64,000 bases of DNA from Streptomyces cellostaticus (GCF_023630175.1 NZ_JALLIN010000010.1:62001-126000); one strand, 5' to 3'. Positions 8,057 through 17,682 are shown, counted from the first letter of the stretch. Program-made: numbers and translations. The notes: generated from the letters alone by a model not told the origin.

Positions 8057-10975
8057 ATGGCCAGCCAGGACTTGATCTCGCCGCAGCGGCTGCTCATCGA
8101 GGAGTGGCTACCGGTACGTGAACTGGGTATTGAATCGCGCCGCGAGCGTGCGGTCGTTACCACATTGCCTCCACTGAATTGGCTCCATGTGTGGTGGGCG
8201 CGACGGCCACTTGTTGCCTCTGCTGGTGTTGTTCTCTCTGGATTGCTGCCTGCCTGGTCGCAGCAACTCGCTGCAGAGTTCCCGGAGGCTTCACAACTCT
8301 CGAGTGCTGACGAATACCGGAAGTGGCTCCTTCGCCTGTGCGGAGTATGGGGGGATCCGATCACTGCTCGGGCCGCCATCGATCGTGCCAAGTCTGAAGG
8401 CATCAAGTTGGACGGCAATGGCTATGGATACAAGCAGGCCTACCGCAACCATCCAGACCATGGCAACATCAATCTGCTGCATCGCGTCCTCAAACGGACA
8501 TGGGGCGAGGTTCCATCCGTCGTCGACCCAACAGCCGGCGGGGGATCCATCCCCTTCGTCGCATCTCGACTCGGTCTACCCACGTTCGCTAATGACCTAA
8601 ATGGTGTCGCAGCTTCGGTAATTCGAGCTGGGGTGAAGATCACTGCAGAGCAAGGGATTGACCTTGTCCCCCACCTCGAGCGATGGGGCAAGCTCCTTGC
8701 CGAACGGGTTCGTGACCGACTCAAGCCTTTCTTCCCGCTTGAGAACGACGAGAACGTCATCGCCTACATCTGGGCTCACACTGTTGCGTGCCCCAGGACC
8801 GGGCGAACTGTGCCACTGATCACTGACCGATGGTTGCGTAAGGACAAGAAAGTTGCCGTTCGCCTGGTCACCAGGGCCGATGGAGTCGAGCTTCGTGAGC
8901 CGCGATTCGAAGTAGTGCGCGGAGAAGGAATTGACTTCGACCCCTCTAAGGGGGTTTTGTCCCGCGGCTCAGCTGTGAGTCCATACGACGACCTCGTAAT
9001 CAGCGGTGATTACATCAAGACTGAGGCGCAGGCGGGGCGGATGGGACAGGTGCTCTACGCTGTCGCGATTCGCAACTCGGATGGGAGTCGCGACTTCCGC
9101 GCACCCACTGAGGATGACCTGGCAGCAGTGAGAGCAGCAGAGAAGGAGCTTGACCGACTTCGTCCAACATGGGAATCCCGAGATCTTCTACCCAGTGAAG
9201 AGATTGACCCGGTTAGTAATTACGAGAGAGGTCATCGACTATATGGGATTGCTAACTGGTGTGACATGTTCTCGCCGCGCCAACTCCTCACGCATGCCAC
9301 TTTTGCTGACGAGCTTCTTCAGCTGTCAGAATTGATCAGAGGTGAACTCGAGCAAGAAACCGCTGACGCCGTTCTCATTGAACTCGCTCTCGCTCAGGGG
9401 AAAGCTCTCAATTGGAACGCCCGCGCCTCCTCCTGGGATGTATCGCGCCAGAAGATGCGCAGCCTATTCGATAAACATAACTTCGCATTTAAGTGGACCT
9501 TTGCGGAGTTCGAAGGGGCGGAGGCGCTCTACGGTTGGTGTATCGAGCGTGTGATCGCGGCGTACAAAGACATCGCCGACACATTCCATAAGACGGGTCT
9601 CGTCGTTGAGGCAGCGCACGAGCAAGCAGTGCTCCGCTCCGTTACAGTCACCCAAGGTAACGGAGCGGACCTCAAGCATTTGTCCGACGCGTCGATCGCG
9701 CATGTCTGCATGGACCCTCCGTACTATGACAATGTCATGTACGCAGAGTTGGCGGACTTTTTCTACGTCTGGGAAAAGCGCACGCTCGGCCACCTACTGC
9801 CAGAGTATTTCACGGGAGAAGTGACCGACAAAGAGAATGAGGCCGTCGCCAACCCTGCCCGGTTCGCGGCATTCGGACGGAAGAAGAAGGAGCTAGCCGA
9901 CGCCGACTACGAGGCAAAGATGACAGCCATCTTCGCCGAATGCCACCGTGTCCTCCGCGACGATGGTGTCCTTACTGTCATGTTTACCCATAAACGCGCC
10001 GAGGCGTGGGATACCCTGGGAACGGCACTCTTGGAGGCCGGGTTCACAATCGAGACGTCATGGCCGGTTAATACCGAGTCAGAGCATTCCCTTCATCAAG
10101 CCAGGCTGAATTCCGCCGCCTCCACAATCATGCTCGTGTGTCGCAAGCGTATGACGAAGCCGGTAGAACAGATTTTCTTTGAAGATATTGAATCCGATGT
10201 GCGCCAAGCTTCGAGGGAGGCGCTCGTCCGCTTCGAACGCTCCGGCCTCTCTGGTGTGGACCTGCTGCTGTCCACGTATGGTCCGGCGATGTCTGTGATC
10301 TCTGGGCACTGGCCCGTGTACTCATCCCGGGCCAGTGAGGACGGCACGATGCAGCTCCTCCGCCCGGAGGAGGCCCTTGATGCGGCCCGGAGCGAAGTGG
10401 CCCGCCTGCAGCTCAATCGGATCGTGGGACACTCAGCACAGTTCGAGCCGTTCACAGATTTCACGCTGCTGGCCTGGCACACGTTCAAAGCTGCCGAATT
10501 CGGGTTCGACGACGCTCGCCGCCTAGCGCTCAACACTGGGGGACTCGACGTCGACGACCTCGTGCGCGCCAAAATTGTGGAGAAGAAAGCGGGTACCGTA
10601 CGGCTACGGGAACCGCAGGAGCGCGTGGTCCGCGGTTCTTCTGCCAGCATGGCAGGAGTAAACCCTGTCGCTGAGCACTTCGATCATCCCATCGATGCGG
10701 TACACACCGTCTGTTACATAGCTGACATGGATGGCCTTACCAGCGCCAAGGCATTCCTCGACCGGACCAGTTTGACCAAGGACCGCGGCTTTCGCGACTG
10801 CCTTCAGGGCCTGATCAATGCCGTGCCTCGGGTCAAGGCACAGGGGGAGTGGGTTGTCCCTCTGGCGGGGATCTTGGACCGTTTGGTCACCGCTTACCTG
10901 CCCGACGTTGTGCTGCCGGCAGTAGCAGCTGAGCCGAAGACGTACGTACAAGGTGTCCTGTCAGAGGCCGGGTGA
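8057..10975 (+). CDS. DUF1156 adenine-specific DNA methylase
   Basis: This is a 972-residue DNA methyltransferase of the COG1743 type. The DUF1156 region is at the amino terminus (RLLIEEWLPVRELGIESRRE, then LNWLHVWWARRPL, residues 12-55). The S-adenosylmethionine site is VDPTAGGGSIPF (about residues 156-167), and the catalytic DPPY motif is in CMDPPYYDN (about residues 551-559). The motif I to motif IV separation is long, with an insertion between them. It starts 6 bases after the small partner gene and its stop overlaps the helicase gene. The likely role is to methylate adenines in host DNA so that the helicase/nuclease complex can tell self from phage DNA. The target sequence cannot be read from the protein. 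Confidence 0.87.
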   Translation: MASQDLISPQRLLIEEWLPVRELGIESRRERAVVTTLPPLNWLHVWWARRPLVASAGVVLSGLLPAWSQQLAAEFPEASQLSSADEYRKWLLRLCGVWGDPITARAAIDRAKSEGIKLDGNGYGYKQAYRNHPDHGNINLLHRVLKRTWGEVPSVVDPTAGGGSIPFVASRLGLPTFANDLNGVAASVIRAGVKITAEQGIDLVPHLERWGKLLAERVRDRLKPFFPLENDENVIAYIWAHTVACPRTGRTVPLITDRWLRKDKKVAVRLVTRADGVELREPRFEVVRGEGIDFDPSKGVLSRGSAVSPYDDLVISGDYIKTEAQAGRMGQVLYAVAIRNSDGSRDFRAPTEDDLAAVRAAEKELDRLRPTWESRDLLPSEEIDPVSNYERGHRLYGIANWCDMFSPRQLLTHATFADELLQLSELIRGELEQETADAVLIELALAQGKALNWNARASSWDVSRQKMRSLFDKHNFAFKWTFAEFEGAEALYGWCIERVIAAYKDIADTFHKTGLVVEAAHEQAVLRSVTVTQGNGADLKHLSDASIAHVCMDPPYYDNVMYAELADFFYVWEKRTLGHLLPEYFTGEVTDKENEAVANPARFAAFGRKKKELADADYEAKMTAIFAECHRVLRDDGVLTVMFTHKRAEAWDTLGTALLEAGFTIETSWPVNTESEHSLHQARLNSAASTIMLVCRKRMTKPVEQIFFEDIESDVRQASREALVRFERSGLSGVDLLLSTYGPAMSVISGHWPVYSSRASEDGTMQLLRPEEALDAARSEVARLQLNRIVGHSAQFEPFTDFTLLAWHTFKAAEFGFDDARRLALNTGGLDVDDLVRAKIVEKKAGTVRLREPQERVVRGSSASMAGVNPVAEHFDHPIDAVHTVCYIADMDGLTSAKAFLDRTSLTKDRGFRDCLQGLINAVPRVKAQGEWVVPLAGILDRLVTAYLPDVVLPAVAAEPKTYVQGVLSEAG

Positions 10976-13900
10976 TGAGGAGCGGCATGCCCCCGGAACA
11001 GACCACCGCCGAGGCGATGGGCGTCTCGTTTCTCGACCTCAGACTTCGCACGCTGTACAGCGCAGAGGATGATTCCCTCCAGGAGTTCTACATCCCACTG
11101 CTGTCACGCGCCGTCGCATACGACCGGCTCGTCGGGTACTACTCAAGCCGTGAGCTGGCGCTGGCGGCGAGGGGAGTAGCTCCGTTCGTGGCCCGACACG
11201 GGCGCATGCGTCTGATCGTCGGGGCACAGCTGACGGCTGCGGACGTCCATGCGATGACTCGGGGTCAGGCTCTGGAAGAGACGGTTGCTGCCCGAATGCT
11301 GGCCGACCCGCTGAGGGAGGGCGTCGACATCGTTGAGCGGGAATACCTCCGACTACTCGCCTGGCTCGTCAAGCAAGGGCAGCTGGAACTTAAGGTCGGT
11401 GTGCCCCTGGATGAACATGGCAGTCCTCTGCCCGCGACGGCGACTCGGCGATACTTCCACTCCAAATATGGCGTCCTCACTGACGCCATGGGTGAACAAG
11501 TGGCGTTCTTGGGTTCTAACAATGAGACTGCTGCCGGGTGGCGGGAGAATCACGAAACATTCAGCTCCTTTCGCTCATCTCACTCAGAAATTTGGGAGTA
11601 TTACGGCCGTCCCATCGTTGAGCGTTTCGCCGCCCATTGGCTCGACCGCGCCGATGCGGGCTGGACTGTAGTGCCCCTGCCGCAAGCCGTACGTGATGAC
11701 CTGATTCGGTTGGTGCCTGGAGGGTGGCAGCCGCCCACGGAGGACCCAGTTACCCTGCAGGAGCGAGGCGTCCTGACTCTTCCGAATCAGCGACCTGTTT
11801 CTGACCCTCCCCAGCCAGACGGCGAGCCTGACCTCTTCGCAGCGAGGGAGGAACTGGCTGCACTTGCAGCGGCTCCGTCAGTGCAAGGGGGCACGGGTGT
11901 TGGACTACTGACGGCAGGCGTCGAACCGCTGCCGCACCAATTCCAGATCGCCCACCGAGCCGTCGTCAGCTACCCCCGTGGCTATCTACTTGCGGACGAG
12001 GTGGGTCTGGGCAAGACAATCGAGGCTGGCTTAATCCTGCGAGAACTGTTGCTCTCGCAGAGGGCCGCAACTGCCCTCCTCCTGGTGCCTGCATCTGTGC
12101 TCCGCCAATGGCAAGAGGAACTGCATGAGAAGCTCGCCCTCGACATCCCTCGATTCGATCAGGGGCGCTTCTGGAACCGGAACGGCCAGCCCATCCACCA
12201 CCAGACCGGGACCAGCCCGTGGTCGGCGTTCCCTGTCGTCCTCGCCTCAAGCCACCTTGCCCGGCGCAGAGACCGTCGCCGCGAGCTCTTCGACGCGGGC
12301 CCTTGGGACATCGTGCTTGTCGACGAAGCCCACCATGCACGCCGAAGTGGATCCCGGTCCGACGCGACGCCCAACGCCCTGCTGTCCCTACTGCAGGAGA
12401 TGAAGGCACGGAACTTGTGGAAAGCGTTGTACCTCGCGTCGGCCACTCCCATGCAGATGTACCCACACGAGGCATGGGATCTCATCGAGCTCTTCGGCCT
12501 GCCCGGGGCCTGGGGTAACAGCGCGGCGGAGTTCCAGCGGTACTACACGAATCTTCAGCAGGACCCTGGGAAGAGGGACTGGATCTTCCTTCATCGGTTG
12601 CTCACCGACTACTTCAGCGACGAAGACCCTGCGACGTGGAGGGATACTCGGCTGGAGGAGCACATCAGAAGTGAGCTGGGCCACGCCAGAGCCGGCAGCA
12701 TCACCAAGATGCATAAGCGACCCCTTACTCGGAGTGCCCCGCGCTCCTGGACGCCTCGTCAGACAGAAGCGGCAAGTGACTGGCTGAGAGCCCATACTCC
12801 GATGCGGGACCGCGTCTTTCGCACTACCAGGCAGACGCTCCATCGCTACCAGGAAATGGGCATCCTTGGTCCCCACGTAGTGATTCCACGACGACGGGTC
12901 CACGATGAGTTCATTCGCATGACGAGGGCCGAAAAGGAGCTGTACGAGCGGATCGACGACTACATTCGTCGCCACTACAACGCCTACCTCGCTGATTCTT
13001 CCCAGCAGGCGCTTGGTTTCATCATGACGGTATACAGACGGCGCCTCACCAGTTCCTTCCACGCTATCCGCGCCTCCCTGGAGCGTAGGCTCACTGGGCT
13101 GAGCGAGGGCGCCACTCTCCAAACGCTCCTCGACGAAGACGACCGCCTCGCCACGGAAGACGATGCGCTGTTCGAAATTGCGAATTTGGACGTGCGCAGC
13201 GAGCTACTGGGGGCTGAGCTGGCAGAGCTGCGGCGCTTCATCGACGACCTGGACCACCGGCGCGGCGAGGACTCGAAGCTCAAACAGCTCATTCGAGATC
13301 TTGACGACACCTGGAGCTCCTACGACTCCGCGGTGATTTTCACTCAATACACCGATACCATGGACTTCCTCAGGGATCAGCTCGTTAGTGCGTATGAACG
13401 GATCGCTACGTATTCGGGACGTGGAGGCGAAGTCTACGACCCCGAAAGCGGCACCTGGCGAGCGATCTCGAAGGCCGAATTGAAAACCCGGTTCCGAGAG
13501 AAGGAGATCCGTGTCCTGATCGGCACCGACTCCATGAGCGAGGGACTGAACCTACAGACCTGCGGTCGGCTGATCAACTACGACGTTCCATGGAACTTCA
13601 TGCGGGTTGAGCAGCGGATTGGCCGTGTGGACCGCATCAATGCTTCCTACTCGACCGTGAGTATCAGTAACTACTTCTACGCCGATACCGTTGAGCAAAG
13701 CATTTACGAGGGTATCCGGGGAGATTTTGGCGACTTTATTCACATAGTTGGCGACGCTCAACCTGTGCTGGCTGCCACCGAGGCCGCCATCAGAAGCGCT
13801 GCAATGACTGAAGACTCACAACAGCAAGCGGAGATCCAGCGTCAGGTTAATGCACTCCAGGACCAAGTGACCACGGCTACTTCCGCGGCGGTCAGGCTCT

Positions 13901-14262
13901 CTGATCTTGAAAACGATGATCCGGAAGCGCCCCCGCAACTGGAACCGGCTGCCACACTGGAGTCACTAAAATCGACGCTTACTAGTAATCCCCTGACTAG
14001 CCCGTTGCTGGAACCGGCTGACCACCGCTCTGGCATCTACACATTAGCTCTCAATTGTCCAGTTCAACCTATGAGTTTCCCAGGTGAGGCCGCCGCGGCC
14101 AGCTCACCTTCTGCTCGACTTGAGGTCAGTTTTGACCGCTCCGTCGTGGAGGCGGCGGACAGAGATATCGCACTGCTCACCTTCGGAGCTCCTGCGCTCA
14201 ACGCCCTGTTCTCCTCACTTTTGGAGGCACCTCTGGCTGTGCCAGGGGTGCCAGAGCAATGA
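10975..14262 (+). CDS. PLD-SNF2 helicase of Hma-like defence operon
   Basis: This protein of about 1095 residues fuses two modules. Residues 1-260 form a phospholipase D-like nuclease domain with RYFHSKYGVLTD (HxK near 161) and VAFLGSNNETAAGW. Residues about 310-1000 are a SNF2/RapA-type translocase: DEVGLGKTIEAG (340), LVPASVLRQWQEEL, DIVLVDEAHH (449), LASATPMQ, VIFTQYTDTMDFL and QRIGRVDRIN (about 880). ATG 10975 overlaps the methylase stop (TGATG); ATG 10987, preceded by GAGGAG, is an alternative. Two leucines are coded by the rare TTA codon (12031-12033, inside motif I, and 14044-14046), so translation probably depends on the bldA tRNA. Only one HxK half-site is seen, so nuclease activity would need a dimer. 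This is inferred to be the effector of the system. Confidence 0.87.
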   Translation: MRSGMPPEQTTAEAMGVSFLDLRLRTLYSAEDDSLQEFYIPLLSRAVAYDRLVGYYSSRELALAARGVAPFVARHGRMRLIVGAQLTAADVHAMTRGQALEETVAARMLADPLREGVDIVEREYLRLLAWLVKQGQLELKVGVPLDEHGSPLPATATRRYFHSKYGVLTDAMGEQVAFLGSNNETAAGWRENHETFSSFRSSHSEIWEYYGRPIVERFAAHWLDRADAGWTVVPLPQAVRDDLIRLVPGGWQPPTEDPVTLQERGVLTLPNQRPVSDPPQPDGEPDLFAAREELAALAAAPSVQGGTGVGLLTAGVEPLPHQFQIAHRAVVSYPRGYLLADEVGLGKTIEAGLILRELLLSQRAATALLLVPASVLRQWQEELHEKLALDIPRFDQGRFWNRNGQPIHHQTGTSPWSAFPVVLASSHLARRRDRRRELFDAGPWDIVLVDEAHHARRSGSRSDATPNALLSLLQEMKARNLWKALYLASATPMQMYPHEAWDLIELFGLPGAWGNSAAEFQRYYTNLQQDPGKRDWIFLHRLLTDYFSDEDPATWRDTRLEEHIRSELGHARAGSITKMHKRPLTRSAPRSWTPRQTEAASDWLRAHTPMRDRVFRTTRQTLHRYQEMGILGPHVVIPRRRVHDEFIRMTRAEKELYERIDDYIRRHYNAYLADSSQQALGFIMTVYRRRLTSSFHAIRASLERRLTGLSEGATLQTLLDEDDRLATEDDALFEIANLDVRSELLGAELAELRRFIDDLDHRRGEDSKLKQLIRDLDDTWSSYDSAVIFTQYTDTMDFLRDQLVSAYERIATYSGRGGEVYDPESGTWRAISKAELKTRFREKEIRVLIGTDSMSEGLNLQTCGRLINYDVPWNFMRVEQRIGRVDRINASYSTVSISNYFYADTVEQSIYEGIRGDFGDFIHIVGDAQPVLAATEAAIRSAAMTEDSQQQAEIQRQVNALQDQVTTATSAAVRLSDLENDDPEAPPQLEPAATLESLKSTLTSNPLTSPLLEPADHRSGIYTLALNCPVQPMSFPGEAAAASSPSARLEVSFDRSVVEAADRDIALLTFGAPALNALFSSLLEAPLAVPGVPEQ

Positions 14263-14424
14263 CATAGTGGCGGGTAACGACCTGTTGACATCTGTACGCG
14301 GGCGCAGCCGCCGAGCACATACAAGTCACCACTTCTGCCGTGGTTGCCTGAATTTTTGCCAAGGCCCCAGGCGCGTGCCGCGGAGCTGCTCCGCCGGCAG
14401 GCAGGTGGCTGGCGCCAGCCTCTT

Positions 14425-15021
14425 CTACTCGATGGGTGCGGCGGCGCCTCGCGCCAAGTATTTATTGACTACGTCCCAGGTCCGCATTTCCTTCGGAAGA
14501 AGTTCGTAGTAACCGATCATCGGGTTGCATCGAGCGCAAAGGAGCCCCCTGATGCATTTCTGGCAACCTCGCCCGGGCTCTGGACAACACGTATGATCAT
14601 GATCGATCGCCAGTCGCTTGTTTCGTTCACTACTCCCCTCCCGGTAGCCACAAATGCCGCATTTGTTTCTATGCTTCAAGCGGAAGATTACGAGTTCATC
14701 AATGTCGGAGAAGCCGAAGCTTCTTGCGGTAACTTGGTCTTGCGTGCATACCTTGCACGCCATGGATATGCGCGGCCCCTTACGGTAGAACTCGGTTAAA
14801 GGAAGGAGGTCCGAGCAACTGCGACACGTATGCACCCCAGCCTGAACGATGGCAGCATACTCAACCTTGGTCAACTGCGAGCGCGCCAAGGGTTTGAGTG
14901 GGCGACCTTCCAACTGTTGGACTCGATGTGCCCGGCAGAGTCCCTTCGCATGGTGTGGTTTACCGCACCCTTCGAAGGAGCAAATTTTTCCGCCTGCTCG
15001 ATGAACTCTCGCCTTTTTCAT
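14425..15021 (-). CDS. Endonuclease VII-like HNH nuclease
   Basis: This is a 198-residue basic protein. The amino terminus carries a zinc-knuckle-like motif (CSFEGCGKPHHAKGLCRAH, residues 14-32), followed by a CRSC ... CKVC pair (about 66-94). The C-terminal half is the recombination endonuclease VII fold (Pfam Endonuclease_7): CGICGY, LAIDHDH, CCPEP, IRGLLCARCN and an N-x-GYY-like end. T4 endonuclease VII resolves DNA branches, and actinobacterial relatives are common in phages and mobile elements. Codon 75 is TTA (plus-strand 14797-14799), a mark of bldA-dependent or foreign genes. It converges on the helicase gene with 162 bases between. Directly upstream, in the same frame and separated only by TAA, lies a second knuckle-like fragment. 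It may take part in element maintenance or act as a defence nuclease. Confidence 0.8.
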   Translation of the reverse strand: MKKARVHRAGGKICSFEGCGKPHHAKGLCRAHRVQQLEGRPLKPLARSQLTKVEYAAIVQAGVHTCRSCSDLLPLTEFYRKGPRISMACKVCTQDQVTARSFGFSDIDELVIFRLKHRNKCGICGYREGSSERNKRLAIDHDHTCCPEPGRGCQKCIRGLLCARCNPMIGYYELLPKEMRTWDVVNKYLARGAAAPIE

Positions 15022-15114
15022 TTAGTAGTGTGCTGCACAGAGGCCGTAGCCGGCCTTCGCGTGCTGCGGTCTCTCGCAATCTTCAATGGAGCATTTCTGC
15101 TCATGGCTTCCCAC
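15022..15114 (-). pseudogene. Zinc-knuckle fragment in frame with endonuclease VII gene
   Basis: A GTG at 15114, behind a G-rich possible ribosome site, opens a 30-residue frame ending CSIEDCERPQHAKAGYGLC-AAHY and then TAA. The next codon is the ATG of the endonuclease gene in the same frame. The motif (C-x4-C-x9-11-C-x2-H) is a second version of the knuckle at the start of that endonuclease. Endonuclease VII-like proteins in actinomycetes often have several such repeats, so this is most simply the original amino terminus cut off by a nonsense change, with translation restarting at the ATG. A genuine micro-ORF coupled by TAAATG is the alternative. The frame stays open further upstream to 15261. 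Confidence 0.45.
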
Positions 15115-15365
15115 TTTGCCCCCGTTTTTCGCAATATCTGGCAAGCAGACCGAATCAACGCCTGAAGTGTGACGTCGACTCAGATTCTGAGTTGGCGTAG
15201 CGGCTTGAGTTTCAATGACCGAGTCAAGGCTGGGGCCGCCCTCCACCAGTGAGGGAGGCACCTCGTCCCGGAGATCGCCTGTGCCTCAGCCGACGAAAGC
15301 CAGCCACGACGGTGGGCATGCCGACCGATCAGGTGCGCGTGTGTCTCGCTGCAGCCCCGCCGGCC

Positions 15366-16280
15366 TCAGCCACGCTGCTGGCTCTGTGGCCTCGAGGTGA
15401 GCCAAGCCGTCTGCGTGATGGGCGGGGTGGGGGTGAATGCCCGGTCGTCGCGCAGGAGGGCCCACAACGCGCTGGTGCGTCGTCGTGCGAGGGCGATGAC
15501 GGCCTGGACGTGTTTGCAGCCCTCGCCACGTTTCTTGAGGTAGTACTCCCGGTTGGGGCCGCCGCGGATGATGCTGGTCTGCGCGGAGAGGTAGAAGACT
15601 CTGCGTAGGCGGCGGCTGTAGCGCTTGGGGCGGTGGAGGTTGCCGGTGCGGCGGCCGGAATCGCGTGGGACGGAGACCAGTCCGGCGGCTGAGGCCAGGT
15701 GGCCGGCGTCGGTGTAGGCGGTGAGGTCGCCCGCGGCGACGACGAACTCGGCTCCGAGGATGGAGCCCATGCCAGGCAGCGACTCGATGATTGCGGCTTG
15801 TGGGTGGGTGCGGAAGGCGTCGCGGAACTGCTGGTCGATGCGTTTGAGTCGGTCGTCCAGGGCCAGGATCTGAGTTGCCAGGTCGGCGACGATCTGTGCG
15901 GCGGTGTCCTCGCCGGGCAGTGCGGTCTGCTGGGCCTGGGCGGCTTCGATGGCCGTGGAGGCCACGCTGTCCGCGTCGCGGACACCGCGGTTGAGCAGCC
16001 AAGAGGTCAGGCGGGCCAGGCCGCGTCGGCGGAGGGCGGCGGGGGTCTGGTAGCCGGTCAGCAGCACCAGTGCGCCCTTGCGGGCCGAGTAGTCGAAGGC
16101 CCGCTCCAGGGCGGGGAACATGCCGGTGAGCACGTCGCGGAGCCGGTTGACCGTTCGCACTCGGTCGGTGACGAGGTCGGTGCGGTGGGCGGTCAGGAGC
16201 GCGAGGTCGGCGGCCAGCTGGGCGGGCACGTCGAGGGTGGTGAAGTCCCGGCGGTGGCGGGCGGTTTCGGCGAACCGTTC
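15366..16280 (-). pseudogene. IS110-family transposase, 5'-truncated
   Basis: This is the C-terminal three quarters of an IS110-family DEDD transposase. The order is LTAHRTDLVTDRVRTVNRL, then ALERAFDY, the coiled region, and the transposase_20 domain IIESLPGMGSILGAEFVVAAGDL ... AGLVSVPRDSGRRTGN ... RRLRRVFYLSA. It ends at 15366. The amino-terminal DEDD catalytic domain is missing, because at about 16280 the sequence passes abruptly into integrase sequence read from the other strand. The open frame continuing beyond that point is only the antisense of the integrase. The fragment cannot transpose. It marks the rearrangement that removed the start of the integrase. Confidence 0.75.
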
Positions 16281-17486
16281 GACACGGTGACGGGACTGCC
16301 CGACTCCCTGCGTGGCGGCAAGGCGGCGCTGTCCTTCCTCGACCTGGCGACCAAGTACATCGATGCCCGTTGGACGGAGGCATCCGCCAAGCAGCGGGAC
16401 AGCATTACGGATGCCTTGGCGACGGTCGTTCCCGTCCTGGTCAAGCCGGGACGGGGGCGACCCGCTCCCGAAGTGCTGCGTCGGGCGCTGCGCTCGTACC
16501 TCCTGCCCGTGCCACGCAGGGAGCGGGAGCGCCCGGAGGAGATCGCCTCTGCCGTGCGGTGGATCGAAAAGGCTTCGCTTCCGGTGGGGGAGCTGCAGGA
16601 GATCAGCCGTGTGCACGAGCTGATCGACGGGCTGAGCCGGAGGCTGGACGGCAAGCCTGCGGCCACCCAGACCTATCGGCGTCGGCGGGCCGTCGTCTTC
16701 AACGCGCTGGAATACGCGGTGGAGCTGGAATGCCTCACCTCCAACCCGCTGAGCCGCGTCCGGCGCAAGCGAGGCAAGCGGGCGGTGCAGGAAGTCGACC
16801 GCCGGGTGGTGGTCAACCCGCGACAGGCCCGAGAACTGCTCACCGCACTCACCTACGTGGGCGGCTACGAGCGGGCAAGCGGCCGGCGGCTGCGGGCCTT
16901 CTTCGGATGCCTGTACTACGCGGCCATGCGGCCGGGCGAGGCACTCGGCCTCCGCCGCTCCGACTGCACGCTTCCCGCACAGGGCTGGGGTCGCATCGAG
17001 CTGGCGGAGACCCGCCCGACGGCCGGTAAGGCGTGGACCGACTCCGGTGAGGCGCACGATCGGCGAGGGCTGAAGCAGCGGGCCCAGGGAGAGGTACGCA
17101 CCGTGCCGATTCCGCCCCCGCTCGTGCGGCTGCTCCTCGACCACCTGGACGAGTTCGGCACAGCGGAAGACGGCCGGTTGTTCTCCAGCGAGCGGGGCAA
17201 CGTGATCGCTGCCTCGTCGTACTCCCGCGCCTGGAAGCAGGCTCGGGGACTGGCGCTCGTTCCTGATCAGGTGTCCTCGGTCCTCGCCTTTCGGCCGTAC
17301 GACCTCCGGCATGCGGGCGTTTCCCAGTGGCTCAACTCGGGAGTGCCCGCCCCGGATGTCGCTGCTCGGGCCGGCCACTCGGTGGACGTGCTCCTGAAGA
17401 TCTACGCCAAGTGCATTGATGGCCAGGAGCAGGAGATGAACGACCGGATCATGCAAGGGCTCGGGGAGGACGACACCGAGAACTGA
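16281..17486 (+). pseudogene. Tyrosine integrase of the tRNA-Arg element, amino terminus lost
   Basis: About 400 residues of a Streptomyces-type tyrosine recombinase remain. They comprise TGLPDSL, a core-binding region, the box I Arg in AMRPGEALGL, RPYDLRHAGVS, RAGHSVDVLLKIYAK with the nucleophile Tyr, and a C-terminal tail. The catalytic domain is intact. The first 60 to 80 residues (the arm-binding part and the normal start) are replaced by the IS110-family fragment. A GTG at 16287 could still start a shortened protein. The gene ends 254 bases from the 3' end of tRNA-Arg, the usual place for the integrase of an element that uses that tRNA as its attachment site. Loss of the arm-binding domain should make excision very inefficient or impossible, so the element is probably fixed. 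Confidence 0.75.
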
Positions 17487-17503
17487 CGACGGCCACGACC
17501 AAT

Positions 17504-17539
17504 GGACGGAAGCCCCGGAGCGATCCGGGGCTTCCGTCC
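17504..17539 (+). terminator. Hairpin after the integrase
   Basis: A perfect 16-bp stem (17504-17519 with 17524-17539) closes a GCGA loop. It starts 18 bases after the integrase stop. There is no T run, as is common in Streptomyces terminators. Confidence 0.75.
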
Positions 17540-17682
17540 GTCCACGCATAGTCCACAGAGATACGTTGAGGCCTCTCGGAACCCTCGCTGACCTGCTGCG
17601 GAGCCCTCCAAGATCAACACGCCATTACAACGTGATCAGTGGCAAACGGCTGCTCCCGGCGGCATCCGCCTGCACATACGCG

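Noticed and set aside
4368-14262. DISARM or BREX system
   Set aside because: There is no DUF1998 gene (DrmB) and no PglZ, BrxA-, BrxB- or BrxL-like gene. The DUF499/DUF1156 pair points to a different type.
15699-17486. A 595-residue plus-strand fusion protein ending in integrase
   Set aside because: The first 190 or so residues are the antisense of the IS110-family transposase. Only the part from about 16281 resembles integrase.
16281-17549. Amino-terminal extension of the IS110-family frame to 17549
   Set aside because: It is antisense of the integrase. The IS110 similarity stops near 16280.
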